Assembly (NCBI GenBank): GCA_017881585.1
Contig: JADGQS010000006.1
Coordinates: forward strand, 1 to 52,858
From: Gemmatimonadaceae bacterium
GTDB taxonomy: Bacteria; Gemmatimonadota; Gemmatimonadetes; Gemmatimonadales; Gemmatimonadaceae
Direction of reading: 5' to 3'
Length of the DNA: 52,858 nt
The translations under genes were made by a program, and so were the position numbers. A model generated the notes under the pieces. That model made no database searches and was not told the DNA's origin. It saw nothing but the letters and a program-made list of their open reading frames with translations. Shown here piece after piece: positions 8,903 through 17,347 of the stretch (its first letter is position 1; the number at the start of each line of letters is the position of its first letter).

Positions 8903-10180
8903 CGCGCGATCGGGCTCCTGGCTGTCTGTGCAGGTGCGCTCGGCGCCCAACGGGCGTCCGAACCGGAACGGCTCACGATCGCGAAAGTGACGCCGGGCAT
9001 CACGGTTCTGCTAGAGAAGCGCGTCGGGCTCATTCAGCATCGCCGGGTGGCCCTCGTCACGAATCAGGCCGGGCAGGACGAGCGGGGCCGGTCCGACGTC
9101 GATATCCTGCGCGCAGATCCGCGCGCTGTGAATGCGGGCGTCCGGCTCGTCGCGCTGTTCGCGCCGGAGCACGGAATCCGCGGCACCGAGGACCACAGCA
9201 ACGTTGCGAGCGAGGTCGACGCCAAGAGCGGGCTGATCGTGCACTCCTTGTATGGGTCGCAGACCATCGGTCCTCCGGATTCGCTGCTCGCCGGGGTCGA
9301 GACGCTCATCGTGGACCTGCCGGACATCGGAACGCGCACGTGGACCTTCACCGGCGTCATGCTGTACACCATGCGCGCCGCGGCGCGCCACCACATCCCG
9401 ATCCTCGTGCTCGACCGGCCGAATCCCATCACCGGCACACGCACCGAGGGCCCGCTCCTCGATTCCGCGATCGCGAATCCGGATGATCCCGCGCCCGGCA
9501 AGCCTGGAAAGGCATTCGCATTATATCCCGTGCCGTTGCGTCACGGAATGACGATGGGCGAGATGGCGCTGCTGTTCAACGATCGGCTGAAGATCGGCGC
9601 CGACCTCACCGTCGTTCCCATGGAGGGGTGGCGGCGCTCGGCGTGGTACGACGAAACCGGTCTCAAATGGGTGCGGCCATCGCCGAACCTTCCGACGCTC
9701 ACGAGTGCGCTGATCTATCCGGCGCTGGTCGCGTTCGAGGCGACGAACGTTTCGGTGGGGCGGGGAACTTCGGATGCGTTCCAGCACGTCGGGGCGCCCT
9801 GGCTCCGGGCGCGGGAGATCGTGGACCTGCTGGAGGATCGCGGAATCCCCGGTGTGAAATTCCTTGCGGAGCATTTCACGCCGAGCGCGCCGACGGACGG
9901 GAAGTTCGGGGGACAATCGATTCCGGGAGTGAAGATCGTCGTCACGGATCGAGACCGCGTGAACGCGGCGCGAGTAGGGGCGGCGCTGTTCTGGGCGATC
10001 GCGCAGACCTCGCGCGACTCGCTGAAGATTCGGGATGCCGCGTTCGACGAGCGGTTCGGCGCGGCGCGGGTTCGCGAGGCGCTGCTGCGCGGGGAGGATC
10101 CCGACAGCGTGCTGGATCGCGAACTACCCGCCACCATCGCCTTCAGGGAGTCGATCAAGGCGTATCTGCTCTACAGGTGA
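8891..10180 (+). CDS. DUF1343 protein, NamZ-like exo-beta-N-acetylmuramidase candidate
   Basis: Signal peptide, then GLIQHRRVALVTNQAG, FAPEHGIRG, LPDIGTRTWTF, VLDRPNPITG motifs of the YbbC/NamZ family; GTG start. Confidence 0.85.
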   Translation: MNLHRAIGLLAVCAGALGAQRASEPERLTIAKVTPGITVLLEKRVGLIQHRRVALVTNQAGQDERGRSDVDILRADPRAVNAGVRLVALFAPEHGIRGTEDHSNVASEVDAKSGLIVHSLYGSQTIGPPDSLLAGVETLIVDLPDIGTRTWTFTGVMLYTMRAAARHHIPILVLDRPNPITGTRTEGPLLDSAIANPDDPAPGKPGKAFALYPVPLRHGMTMGEMALLFNDRLKIGADLTVVPMEGWRRSAWYDETGLKWVRPSPNLPTLTSALIYPALVAFEATNVSVGRGTSDAFQHVGAPWLRAREIVDLLEDRGIPGVKFLAEHFTPSAPTDGKFGGQSIPGVKIVVTDRDRVNAARVGAALFWAIAQTSRDSLKIRDAAFDERFGAARVREALLRGEDPDSVLDRELPATIAFRESIKAYLLYR

Positions 10181-10229
10181 CCGCTCTCCCGTTGCCGCCC
10201 TCGAGTCACCCCCGTAACTTTGCCGGAGT

Positions 10230-10943
10230 ATGAAATCTCCCTGGGACTCGATCAAAGTAGGATATCTCCGGCTGATCGAGCCCGTTGCAGACTACCTCGT
10301 CCGCCACCGCGTGAATCCGAACGTCATCACGACGATCGGTACCCTGTGCACGATCGCGGCGGCAGTGATCTACGCCTTCGGCCACATCAGCATCGCGGGC
10401 TGGGTCCTCGGACTCACGGCGCTCTTCGACGTGCTCGACGGCACCGTCGCGCGCCGCACCGGCCGCGAGACGAAATTCGGCGCGTTCTACGATTCGTCGC
10501 TCGACCGCGTCTCCGACGGCATGATCCTCGGCGGCCTCACGGTCTTTTACGCGACCAACACGCCGCGTCACAGCGTCGCGATGGTGATCATCTGCCTCCT
10601 GGCGATCATCGGCACGTTCCTCACGTCGTACACGCGCGCCCGGGCCGATGCGCTCGGCATCGACGCCAGGGTCGGCATGCTCCAGCGTCCCGAGCGAGTC
10701 GTGCTGCTCTCGGCGCCGCAGGCGTTCTTCGGGCTCGCCTTTCACGGGCTCGTGCTCGCGGCGATCGTCATACTGCTCGCGGTCACGTCGTGGATCACGG
10801 CGGTGCAGCGCATCGCATTCGTTCACGCCGCGACCACGCCGCGTGCCGACCGCCGGGAGAAGTCCGTCGACCTGTCCTCTCAATCCACCGCCTCACCGGA
10901 CGGCGCGCGCGCCGCGGTGCACGCGCCTTCCCCGCGGCCATGA
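10230..10943 (+). CDS. CDP-alcohol phosphatidyltransferase
   Basis: DVLDGTVARRTGRETKFGAFYDSSLDRVSD matches the D(x)2DG(x)2AR(x)8G(x)3D(x)3D signature. Confidence 0.92.
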   Translation: MKSPWDSIKVGYLRLIEPVADYLVRHRVNPNVITTIGTLCTIAAAVIYAFGHISIAGWVLGLTALFDVLDGTVARRTGRETKFGAFYDSSLDRVSDGMILGGLTVFYATNTPRHSVAMVIICLLAIIGTFLTSYTRARADALGIDARVGMLQRPERVVLLSAPQAFFGLAFHGLVLAAIVILLAVTSWITAVQRIAFVHAATTPRADRREKSVDLSSQSTASPDGARAAVHAPSPRP

Positions 10944-12262
10944 CCTCGAAACAGAAGAACAGCGCAGTCCGTCCGGCAACCGGCCGTCTCGGGATCCTCA
11001 CGCCGGGGCTCGGCGCGGTCGCGACGACGTTCATGGCCGGCGTCGAGAGCATTCGCCGGGGACGCAGCAAGCCGATCGGTTCGCTGACGCAGATGGCGAC
11101 GATCCGGCTCGGCAAGCGCACGGACAATCGCTCGCCGCTCATCAAGGATTTCATCCCGCTCGCGTCGCTCGACGACATCGTGTTCGGCGCGTGGGATCCG
11201 ATCCCCGACGACGCCCTCACGGCGGCGCGGAAGGCGGGCGTGCTCGATGAGCGCGACCTCGCGCCGGTCGCCGAGTTCCTGCAGGCCATTACGCCGATGC
11301 CGGCGGTGTTCGACAACCACTATGTGACGCGCATCAACGGCGCGAATGTGAAGAAGGGAAAGAACAAGCGCGAGCTCGGCGAAGCACTGCGCAAGGACAT
11401 CCGCGACTTCAAGGCGAAGCACGCGCTCGACCGGCTCGTGATCGTCTGGTGCGCGTCCACGGAGATCTACCTGAAGCCCGGACCGCAGCACGCGACCATC
11501 GCCGCCTTCGAGAAGGCGATGGAGAGCAACGACGACCAGATCGCGCCGTCGATGCTGTACGCGTGGGCCGCGCTCATGGAGGGCGTCCCGTTCTGCAACG
11601 GCGCGCCGAATCTCTGCGTGGACATTCCCGCGCTGATCGAGCTCGCGAACGAGAAGGGCGTGCCGATCTCGGGCAAGGATTTCAAGACGGGGCAGACCTG
11701 GCTCAAGACCGTCATCGCTCCCGGTATCAAGGCGCGCATGCTCGGACTGAAGGGCTGGTACTCGACGAACATCCTGGGGAATCGCGATGGCGAGGTGCTC
11801 GACGATCCGGCGTCGTTCAAGACGAAGGAAGAATCGAAGCTCTCCGTGCTGCACACGATCCTGCAGCCCGACAAGTATCCCGACCTGTACAAGGATTTTT
11901 CGCACGTCGTGCGGATCAACTATTACCCGCCACGCGGCGACAACAAGGAAGGGTGGGACAACATCGACATCGTCGGGTGGATGAACTACCCGATGCAGAT
12001 CAAGGTGAATTTTCTGTGCCGCGATTCGATTCTCGCGGCGCCGATCGTGCTCGACGTGGCCCTCTTCTCCGACTTCGCGCACCGCGCCGGGATGAAGGGG
12101 ATTCAGGAATGGTTAAGCTTCTATTACAAATCGCCGATGACTGCTGCGGGACTGCAGCCGGAGCATGATCTTTTCATTCAGCAGACGAAGCTGAAGAACA
12201 CGCTGCGACACCTCATGGGCGAAGAGCAGATCACGCATCTTGGCTTGGAGTATTACGCATGA
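10940..12262 (+). CDS. ino1: Myo-inositol-1-phosphate synthase
   Basis: GVPFCNGAPNLCVDIPAL, SGKDFKTGQTWLKT, STNILGNRDG; ATGA overlap with the preceding gene. Confidence 0.92.
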   Translation: MTSKQKNSAVRPATGRLGILTPGLGAVATTFMAGVESIRRGRSKPIGSLTQMATIRLGKRTDNRSPLIKDFIPLASLDDIVFGAWDPIPDDALTAARKAGVLDERDLAPVAEFLQAITPMPAVFDNHYVTRINGANVKKGKNKRELGEALRKDIRDFKAKHALDRLVIVWCASTEIYLKPGPQHATIAAFEKAMESNDDQIAPSMLYAWAALMEGVPFCNGAPNLCVDIPALIELANEKGVPISGKDFKTGQTWLKTVIAPGIKARMLGLKGWYSTNILGNRDGEVLDDPASFKTKEESKLSVLHTILQPDKYPDLYKDFSHVVRINYYPPRGDNKEGWDNIDIVGWMNYPMQIKVNFLCRDSILAAPIVLDVALFSDFAHRAGMKGIQEWLSFYYKSPMTAAGLQPEHDLFIQQTKLKNTLRHLMGEEQITHLGLEYYA

Positions 12263-12765
12263 GCACAGGGCGGTTTCGCAACTTCCTGACAGCTGTCAAC
12301 TCACAGCTGTCAGGTGACAGCTCCCAGAAGCATTACTTCGCTCACGCAGCGGTGTACGCGCTGGTGATCTTCGGCATCGCCTGCGGGCCGTCGCTGTCCA
12401 ACGCCGATATGCGCGCCTGGACCCCGGAATTCGAATTCCGGATCGCGTCCGACGTCGTGCCGCCGCAGGCGCTCGAGCAGATCCATTACACGATCACCGT
12501 GCGTGACAACAAGACGCACGAGCCGATCGCGAACGGGCAGGGAAGAATTTTCGCGACGAACGCCGATGGGCATTCGATCAACGACGGGTTCCGGTACGGC
12601 CCGGAGGTCGGCGTCTACCACGCGACCCTGATGTTCATCACCGCCGGCGACTGGGCCATGAACGTCCAGTTCCGCCGCGACTCCACGAAGGCCCTCCAAA
12701 AACCCGACAACGACTGGCGACAGACCGTACTCGTCGCTGCGGAACCCGGGAGTTCCAAGCCATGA
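12259..12765 (+). CDS. Hypothetical protein, possible lipoprotein
   Basis: 168-aa ORF; ATGA overlap with ino1, or alternative GTG start at 12352 with hydrophobic VYALVIFGIACG. Confidence 0.6.
   Translation: MSTGRFRNFLTAVNSQLSGDSSQKHYFAHAAVYALVIFGIACGPSLSNADMRAWTPEFEFRIASDVVPPQALEQIHYTITVRDNKTHEPIANGQGRIFATNADGHSINDGFRYGPEVGVYHATLMFITAGDWAMNVQFRRDSTKALQKPDNDWRQTVLVAAEPGSSKP
12285..12327. repeat. Heptamer-periodic hairpin element (GCTGTCA type)
   Basis: CCTGACAGCTGT-CAACTC-ACAGCTGTCAGG perfect 12-bp stem, followed by TGACAGCTCCCAG; units gctgtca/actcaca/gctgtca/ggtgaca/gctccca. Confidence 0.8.
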
Positions 12766-13073
12766 AGCATTTTCATCGCACAACCGTCGTTCCCGATACC
12801 GTGCTCGCGGACGCTGACGCGTTCTTCCCGACGATCGGGATGAAGCAGACGGCGGCCGGCGCGCGCACGCGAAGGTTCGAGGGAACCGTGGGCGAGCCCG
12901 CTGACCACGTCACGCTCGATCTCTCGGTGAAGATGGAGGGCGGACACTACACGTTCGTCGAGGCGAAGACGTCGGCGCAGGGCGAGAGCCGGCTCGACCG
13001 CGGTGTGAAGAACTTCTTCACGCGCCTGCACCGGATGGCCGACCCGAGGCACGCGTTGAGCGCGTCGTACTGA
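12762..13073 (+). CDS. Hypothetical protein
   Basis: 103-aa ORF, ATGA overlap upstream, near-abutting the downstream gene. Confidence 0.65.
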   Translation: MKHFHRTTVVPDTVLADADAFFPTIGMKQTAAGARTRRFEGTVGEPADHVTLDLSVKMEGGHYTFVEAKTSAQGESRLDRGVKNFFTRLHRMADPRHALSASY

Positions 13074-13075
13074 GC

Positions 13076-14143
13076 GTGGCGGTGAAGGGCGACGCCCGGG
13101 GCGCGAAGCGGAAAGAAAAACACGCCGCCGCGCCTGGCGTCGCCGGGAGACTCTCGCACTCCGACAAGCTCTCGCTGTACTACTGGATGCGGCTCACGCG
13201 CACGCTCGAGGAGCGGCTCGTGAACCTGCACCGGCAGAACAAGCTCGTGGGCGGCCTCTTTCGTTCGCTCGGACAGGAGGCGGACGCCGTCGGCTCGGCG
13301 TTCGCGGTCGAGGAGCACGATGTGCTCTCGTCACTCACGCGAAACCTCGGGTCGTTGCTCGTGAAAGGCGCGACGCCCGTCGAAGTCATCCGCCAGCACA
13401 TGGCCACCGCCGATTCGCCCACGCGAGGCCGCGATCTCGGGCTGCACTTCGCGGACATGGGCCGCGGGTTCATCGGTCACATCTCGCCGCTCGGCGACAT
13501 GGTCGCGGTGATGGCCGGCGTCACGCTCTCGTTCAAGGTGCGCGGTGAACCGCGCGTCGGTCTCGTCTACCTCGGCGACGGCGCGACGAGCACCGGCGCG
13601 TTTCACGAGGGGATCAACTTCGCGGCGGTGCAGCGCTGCCCGCTGGTGGTGATCGCCGAGAACAACGGGTACGCGTACTCCACGCCGACGGCGAAGCAGA
13701 GCGCGGCGAAACAGTTCGTCGACAAGGCCGCGGGCTACGGGGTGGCCGGCGATCGGGCGGACGGCAACGACGTGCTGGCGGTGTACGAGGTGACGAAGCG
13801 CGCGGTCGATCGCGCGCGCTCGGGCGGCGGCGTCACGCTGATCGAGCTCGTGACATACCGGCGCCGCGGGCACGCGGAGCACGACAACCAGTCCTACGTT
13901 CCGGGTGGCGAGGTCGAGCGCTGGGCCGCCGAGAACGATCCGATCGACCGTTACGTGCGCGTGCTGATCGACCGGGAGAAAGTCGAACAGTCGGAGCTCG
14001 ACGCGATCGATGCGCGCGCAACCGCCGAAGTCGACGCCGCCGCCGATCAGGCGCTGCGTTCGCCGCCGCCCTCGGGACCGGACGCGCTCACGGATGTGTA
14101 CGCGGGCGCGTCGCGCCTCGCGCCGCACTGGTACCGCAAGTAA
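13076..14143 (+). CDS. 2-oxoacid dehydrogenase (pyruvate/branched-chain) E1 component alpha subunit
   Basis: GDGATSTGAFHEGINFAAV...NNGYAYSTPT thiamin-diphosphate binding motif; GTG start. Confidence 0.9.
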   Translation: MAVKGDARGAKRKEKHAAAPGVAGRLSHSDKLSLYYWMRLTRTLEERLVNLHRQNKLVGGLFRSLGQEADAVGSAFAVEEHDVLSSLTRNLGSLLVKGATPVEVIRQHMATADSPTRGRDLGLHFADMGRGFIGHISPLGDMVAVMAGVTLSFKVRGEPRVGLVYLGDGATSTGAFHEGINFAAVQRCPLVVIAENNGYAYSTPTAKQSAAKQFVDKAAGYGVAGDRADGNDVLAVYEVTKRAVDRARSGGGVTLIELVTYRRRGHAEHDNQSYVPGGEVERWAAENDPIDRYVRVLIDREKVEQSELDAIDARATAEVDAAADQALRSPPPSGPDALTDVYAGASRLAPHWYRK

Positions 14144-14145
14144 CA

Positions 14146-15120
14146 ATGGCCGAGATCACCTACCTCGAAGCCATTCGCGAGGCGCTCGTCGAGGAGATGG
14201 AGCGCGACGCGAACGTCTTCTGCCTCGGCGAGGACGTCGGCGTGTTCGGCGGCGCGTTCAAGGTCACCGAGGGGCTGCAGGCGCGGTTCGGTGAGAACCG
14301 CGTGATCGACACGCCGATCTCGGAGATCGCGATCGTCGGCGCGGCCGCTGGAGCCGCGCACATGGGCCTGCGCCCCGTCGCGGAAATGCAGTTCGCCGAT
14401 TTCATCTCGTGCGCGTACGACGTGCTGACCAACTACGTCGCGACGTCGCGCTATCGCACGGGGCTCGCCTGCCCGATGGTCGTGCGCGCGCCGAGCGGCG
14501 GCTACGTGCGCGGCGGCCCGTTCCACTCGCAGAATCCAGAGGCGGCGTTCGTGCACACGCCGGGGCTGAAGATCGTCTGCCCCGCGACGGCCGAAGACGC
14601 CAAGGGCCTCCTGAAATCCGCGATCCGTGACGACGACTGCGTGCTGTTCTTCGAGCACAAGTATCTGTACCGCCGCATCAAGGGCGTAATGCCCCCGGGC
14701 GATCACCTCACGCCGATCGGCAAGGCGCGTATCGCACGGGAAGGGAAGGATCTCTCGATCATCACGTACGGGGCCACCGTCTGGAAGGCGATCGAAGCCG
14801 CGGACCAGCTCGCGCAGGCAGGTGTCTCGGTCGAAGTGATCGACCTGAGAACGCTCGCGCCGCTCGACGACGACGCGATCGTCGCGACCGTGAAGAAGAC
14901 GAACCGCGTGGTGATCGTGCACGAGGACACGCGCACGGGCGGCATTGCGGGTGAGATCGCCGCGCGCATCAACGAACTCTGCTGGGAGTGGCTCGACGCG
15001 CCGGTGCTGCGCGTGACCGCGCACGACGTGCCGCTGCCCAGCGCCGCCGCCCTCGAAGATTTCGTGCTGCCCCAGACCGCCGACATCGTGGCGGCGGCGC
15101 AGCGCGTGGGGCGGTACTAA
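14146..15120 (+). CDS. 2-oxoacid dehydrogenase E1 component beta subunit
   Basis: ITYLEAIREALVEEMERDANVFCLGEDVG ... DTPISEIAIVGAAAGAA. Confidence 0.92.
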   Translation: MAEITYLEAIREALVEEMERDANVFCLGEDVGVFGGAFKVTEGLQARFGENRVIDTPISEIAIVGAAAGAAHMGLRPVAEMQFADFISCAYDVLTNYVATSRYRTGLACPMVVRAPSGGYVRGGPFHSQNPEAAFVHTPGLKIVCPATAEDAKGLLKSAIRDDDCVLFFEHKYLYRRIKGVMPPGDHLTPIGKARIAREGKDLSIITYGATVWKAIEAADQLAQAGVSVEVIDLRTLAPLDDDAIVATVKKTNRVVIVHEDTRTGGIAGEIAARINELCWEWLDAPVLRVTAHDVPLPSAAALEDFVLPQTADIVAAAQRVGRY

Positions 15121-15129
15121 ATTACTACG

Positions 15130-15157
15130 ATGGAAGATGGAGGATCGAAGATGGAAG
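15130..15157 (+). repeat. Heptamer array ATGGAAG x4 (degenerate)
   Basis: ATGGAAG ATGGAGG ATCGAAG ATGGAAG. Confidence 0.85.
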
Positions 15158-15432
15158 CCGAAGCGCCGCCTCGCGTATCGACCGTCCGAAAGGTCGCGAT
15201 CGGCTGCTTTACGTCGTGGCTCGGCTTCGTGAGCGGTGCGATGGTGGCCGCGCTCCTCTCGAAGTTCACCACGTTCCTCACGAGGGCGGGCGAATGTGAT
15301 GGGATTCCTTCGTGCAACTGGTACATTTGGGCAGGGATCGGCGGGCTGATCGGCGCGGTGACCCTGCCGCTGTTGGTGCTGCGGGTGCTCGGGAAGCCTG
15401 CGAAATCCGGGAGACCGGATGCGGGATTCTAG
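15130..15432 (+). CDS. Hypothetical small membrane protein
   Basis: 100 aa, two hydrophobic segments; start ATG 15130 or 15151, both inside a heptamer array. Confidence 0.6.
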   Translation: MEDGGSKMEAEAPPRVSTVRKVAIGCFTSWLGFVSGAMVAALLSKFTTFLTRAGECDGIPSCNWYIWAGIGGLIGAVTLPLLVLRVLGKPAKSGRPDAGF

Positions 15433-15455
15433 AAATGCGGGATGCGGAGTGCGGG
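15419..15455 (+). repeat. Heptamer array ATGCGGG type
   Basis: ATGCGGG ATTCTAGAA ATGCGGG ATGCGGA GTGCGGG. Confidence 0.7.
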
Positions 15456-15477
15456 ACTTAAATTGGGGGAGGTAGTC

Positions 15478-16815
15478 GTGGCTCGAGTTGACGTAATCAT
15501 GCCCCAGATGGGGGAGTCGATCGCCGAGGGGACCGTTTCGCGCTGGCTGAAGAAGGTCGGTGACGAGGTGAAGCGCGACGAACCGCTCTTCGAGATCTCC
15601 ACGGACAAGGTGGATGCGGAGATCCCGTCGCCGTCCGCCGGCGTGCTCGCCGAGATCATCGTCGGCGAGGGGAAGACGGTGACGATTCAGACCGTCGTCG
15701 CGCGCATCGAAACCGAGAAGGGCGCAGCGGTTGCCGCGCCTGTCGCGGCACCCGCGCCCGCGGCGCCATCGGCCGCTCCTGCGCCGGCGCCCCGCGCGCC
15801 CGAACGGGCCGCCGTTCCGCTGATGGTCGCGCAACCCGCGCACGCGGCGCCTCGTGCGCCGAACAGCGGCTTCGAGGAGCGCATTCGCACGAAGAGTTCG
15901 CCGCTCGTGCGCCGCATCGCGGCGGAGCACGGCGTGGAGATTTCACAGCTCGCCGGAAGCGGAATCGCGGGCCGCGTCACCAAGCGCGACCTGCTCGGAT
16001 TCCTGGAGAGCGGCGCGCCGATGCCGGCTTCGGGCAACGGCGGACACGGAGCGGTCGCGACGCCCGCGCCCGCCCCGCTCGCCGTTGCGACCGCGACGGC
16101 GTGGCCCGGCGACCTCGTCGAGCCGATGTCGAAACTGCGGCGCCTCACGTCGGAACACATGGGGATGGCGATTCGGGTGGCGACCCACGTCACCACGTTC
16201 TTCGAGTTCGACCTCACCCGCGTCGCACGCGTCCGCTCGGCGCTGCGCGCGGACTTCGAGGCGCAGACGGGACAGAAGCTCACGTACCTGCCGTTCATCA
16301 TTCAGGCCGTGGTGATGACGCTCAAGCGACACCCGATCATCAACGCCGCGGTCAACGGCGGCGAGATCATCTTCCGCCGCCGGTACAATATCGGCCTCGC
16401 GGTCGCCCTCGAGCCGACCGGGCTGATCGTGCCCGTGATCAAGAACGCGGAAGACCTGTCGCTCTCCGGCATCGCGAAGGCCGCCAACGATCTCGCGAGC
16501 CGGGCGCGCTCGAAGAAGCTCGGGCCCGCCGACGCGCAGGACGCGACATTCACCATCACGAACCCCGGCGTGTTCGGGTCGCTGATGGGCACGCCGATCA
16601 TTCCAGTCGGCACCACGTCGATCCTCGGACTCGGCACGATCGAGAAGCGGCCGAAGGTGCTCACCGGAACGGATGGCGAGGACACGATCGCGATCCGCAC
16701 CTGCGCGTACTTCTTCCTTTCGTTCGATCACAAGGTCGTGGACGGCGCCGATGCCGACCGTTTCATGGGGGACCTGAAGCGCACGCTCGAGTCGATCCCC
16801 GACAAGGGTTTCTAG
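15478..16815 (+). CDS. 2-oxoacid dehydrogenase E2, dihydrolipoamide acyltransferase
   Basis: Lipoyl domain (FEISTDKVDAEIPSP), Ala/Pro linker, E3-binding domain, catalytic FFLSFDHKVVDGADADRF; GTG start after GGGGGAGGTAGTC. Confidence 0.92.
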   Translation: MARVDVIMPQMGESIAEGTVSRWLKKVGDEVKRDEPLFEISTDKVDAEIPSPSAGVLAEIIVGEGKTVTIQTVVARIETEKGAAVAAPVAAPAPAAPSAAPAPAPRAPERAAVPLMVAQPAHAAPRAPNSGFEERIRTKSSPLVRRIAAEHGVEISQLAGSGIAGRVTKRDLLGFLESGAPMPASGNGGHGAVATPAPAPLAVATATAWPGDLVEPMSKLRRLTSEHMGMAIRVATHVTTFFEFDLTRVARVRSALRADFEAQTGQKLTYLPFIIQAVVMTLKRHPIINAAVNGGEIIFRRRYNIGLAVALEPTGLIVPVIKNAEDLSLSGIAKAANDLASRARSKKLGPADAQDATFTITNPGVFGSLMGTPIIPVGTTSILGLGTIEKRPKVLTGTDGEDTIAIRTCAYFFLSFDHKVVDGADADRFMGDLKRTLESIPDKGF

Positions 16816-16818
16816 CTG

Positions 16819-17079
16819 ATGCCGCGCGCGCTCTCGATCAAGCGTTCGATCGTTCCGCTCTCGGAGCGGGCCAAGTATCTCGAGCGCCTGAAGGCGCGAA
16901 AGGACTACTACCAGCACGCGAGCTGCGAGTTCTGGGTGTTCGAGGAGGCCGCGCTCACGGGCGCGTTCATCGAGTTCGTCGAGGCGGCCGATGCCTCGAC
17001 GCTCGAGGCCGCGCACTCCGCCGCTCCCGAGCCGGTGCTCGATCCCGCCCGCATCTACACTGAAGTGGAGCTCACCTGA
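16819..17079 (+). CDS. Hypothetical protein
   Basis: 86-aa ORF tightly packed after E2. Confidence 0.6.
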   Translation: MPRALSIKRSIVPLSERAKYLERLKARKDYYQHASCEFWVFEEAALTGAFIEFVEAADASTLEAAHSAAPEPVLDPARIYTEVELT

Positions 17080-17080
17080 C

Positions 17081-17347
17081 ATGCCCACGCGCAGCATCGA
17101 CATCGACGGCGCACGCTGGAACGTCTTCCCGTCGGGCTACACGACGCAGTACGACGCCGATGAGTTCGGCCTGCTGTTCGTGAAGGGAACCGCCGGCGAT
17201 CGCGTCGTGCGCATCACCCGCTACTCGCCGCAGGGCGCGCATTCGCGCGAGCAGTCGCTCGCGGCGCTGACGGACGCGGATGTTCGCGCGCTGTTCGGGC
17301 AGTCGCAGGCGAGCTTCACCTCGCCCGAGGCCGGTTACGCACCGTGA
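17081..17347 (+). CDS. Hypothetical protein
   Basis: 88-aa ORF; start at ATG 17081, overlaps the next gene by 4 nt. Confidence 0.6.
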   Translation: MPTRSIDIDGARWNVFPSGYTTQYDADEFGLLFVKGTAGDRVVRITRYSPQGAHSREQSLAALTDADVRALFGQSQASFTSPEAGYAP

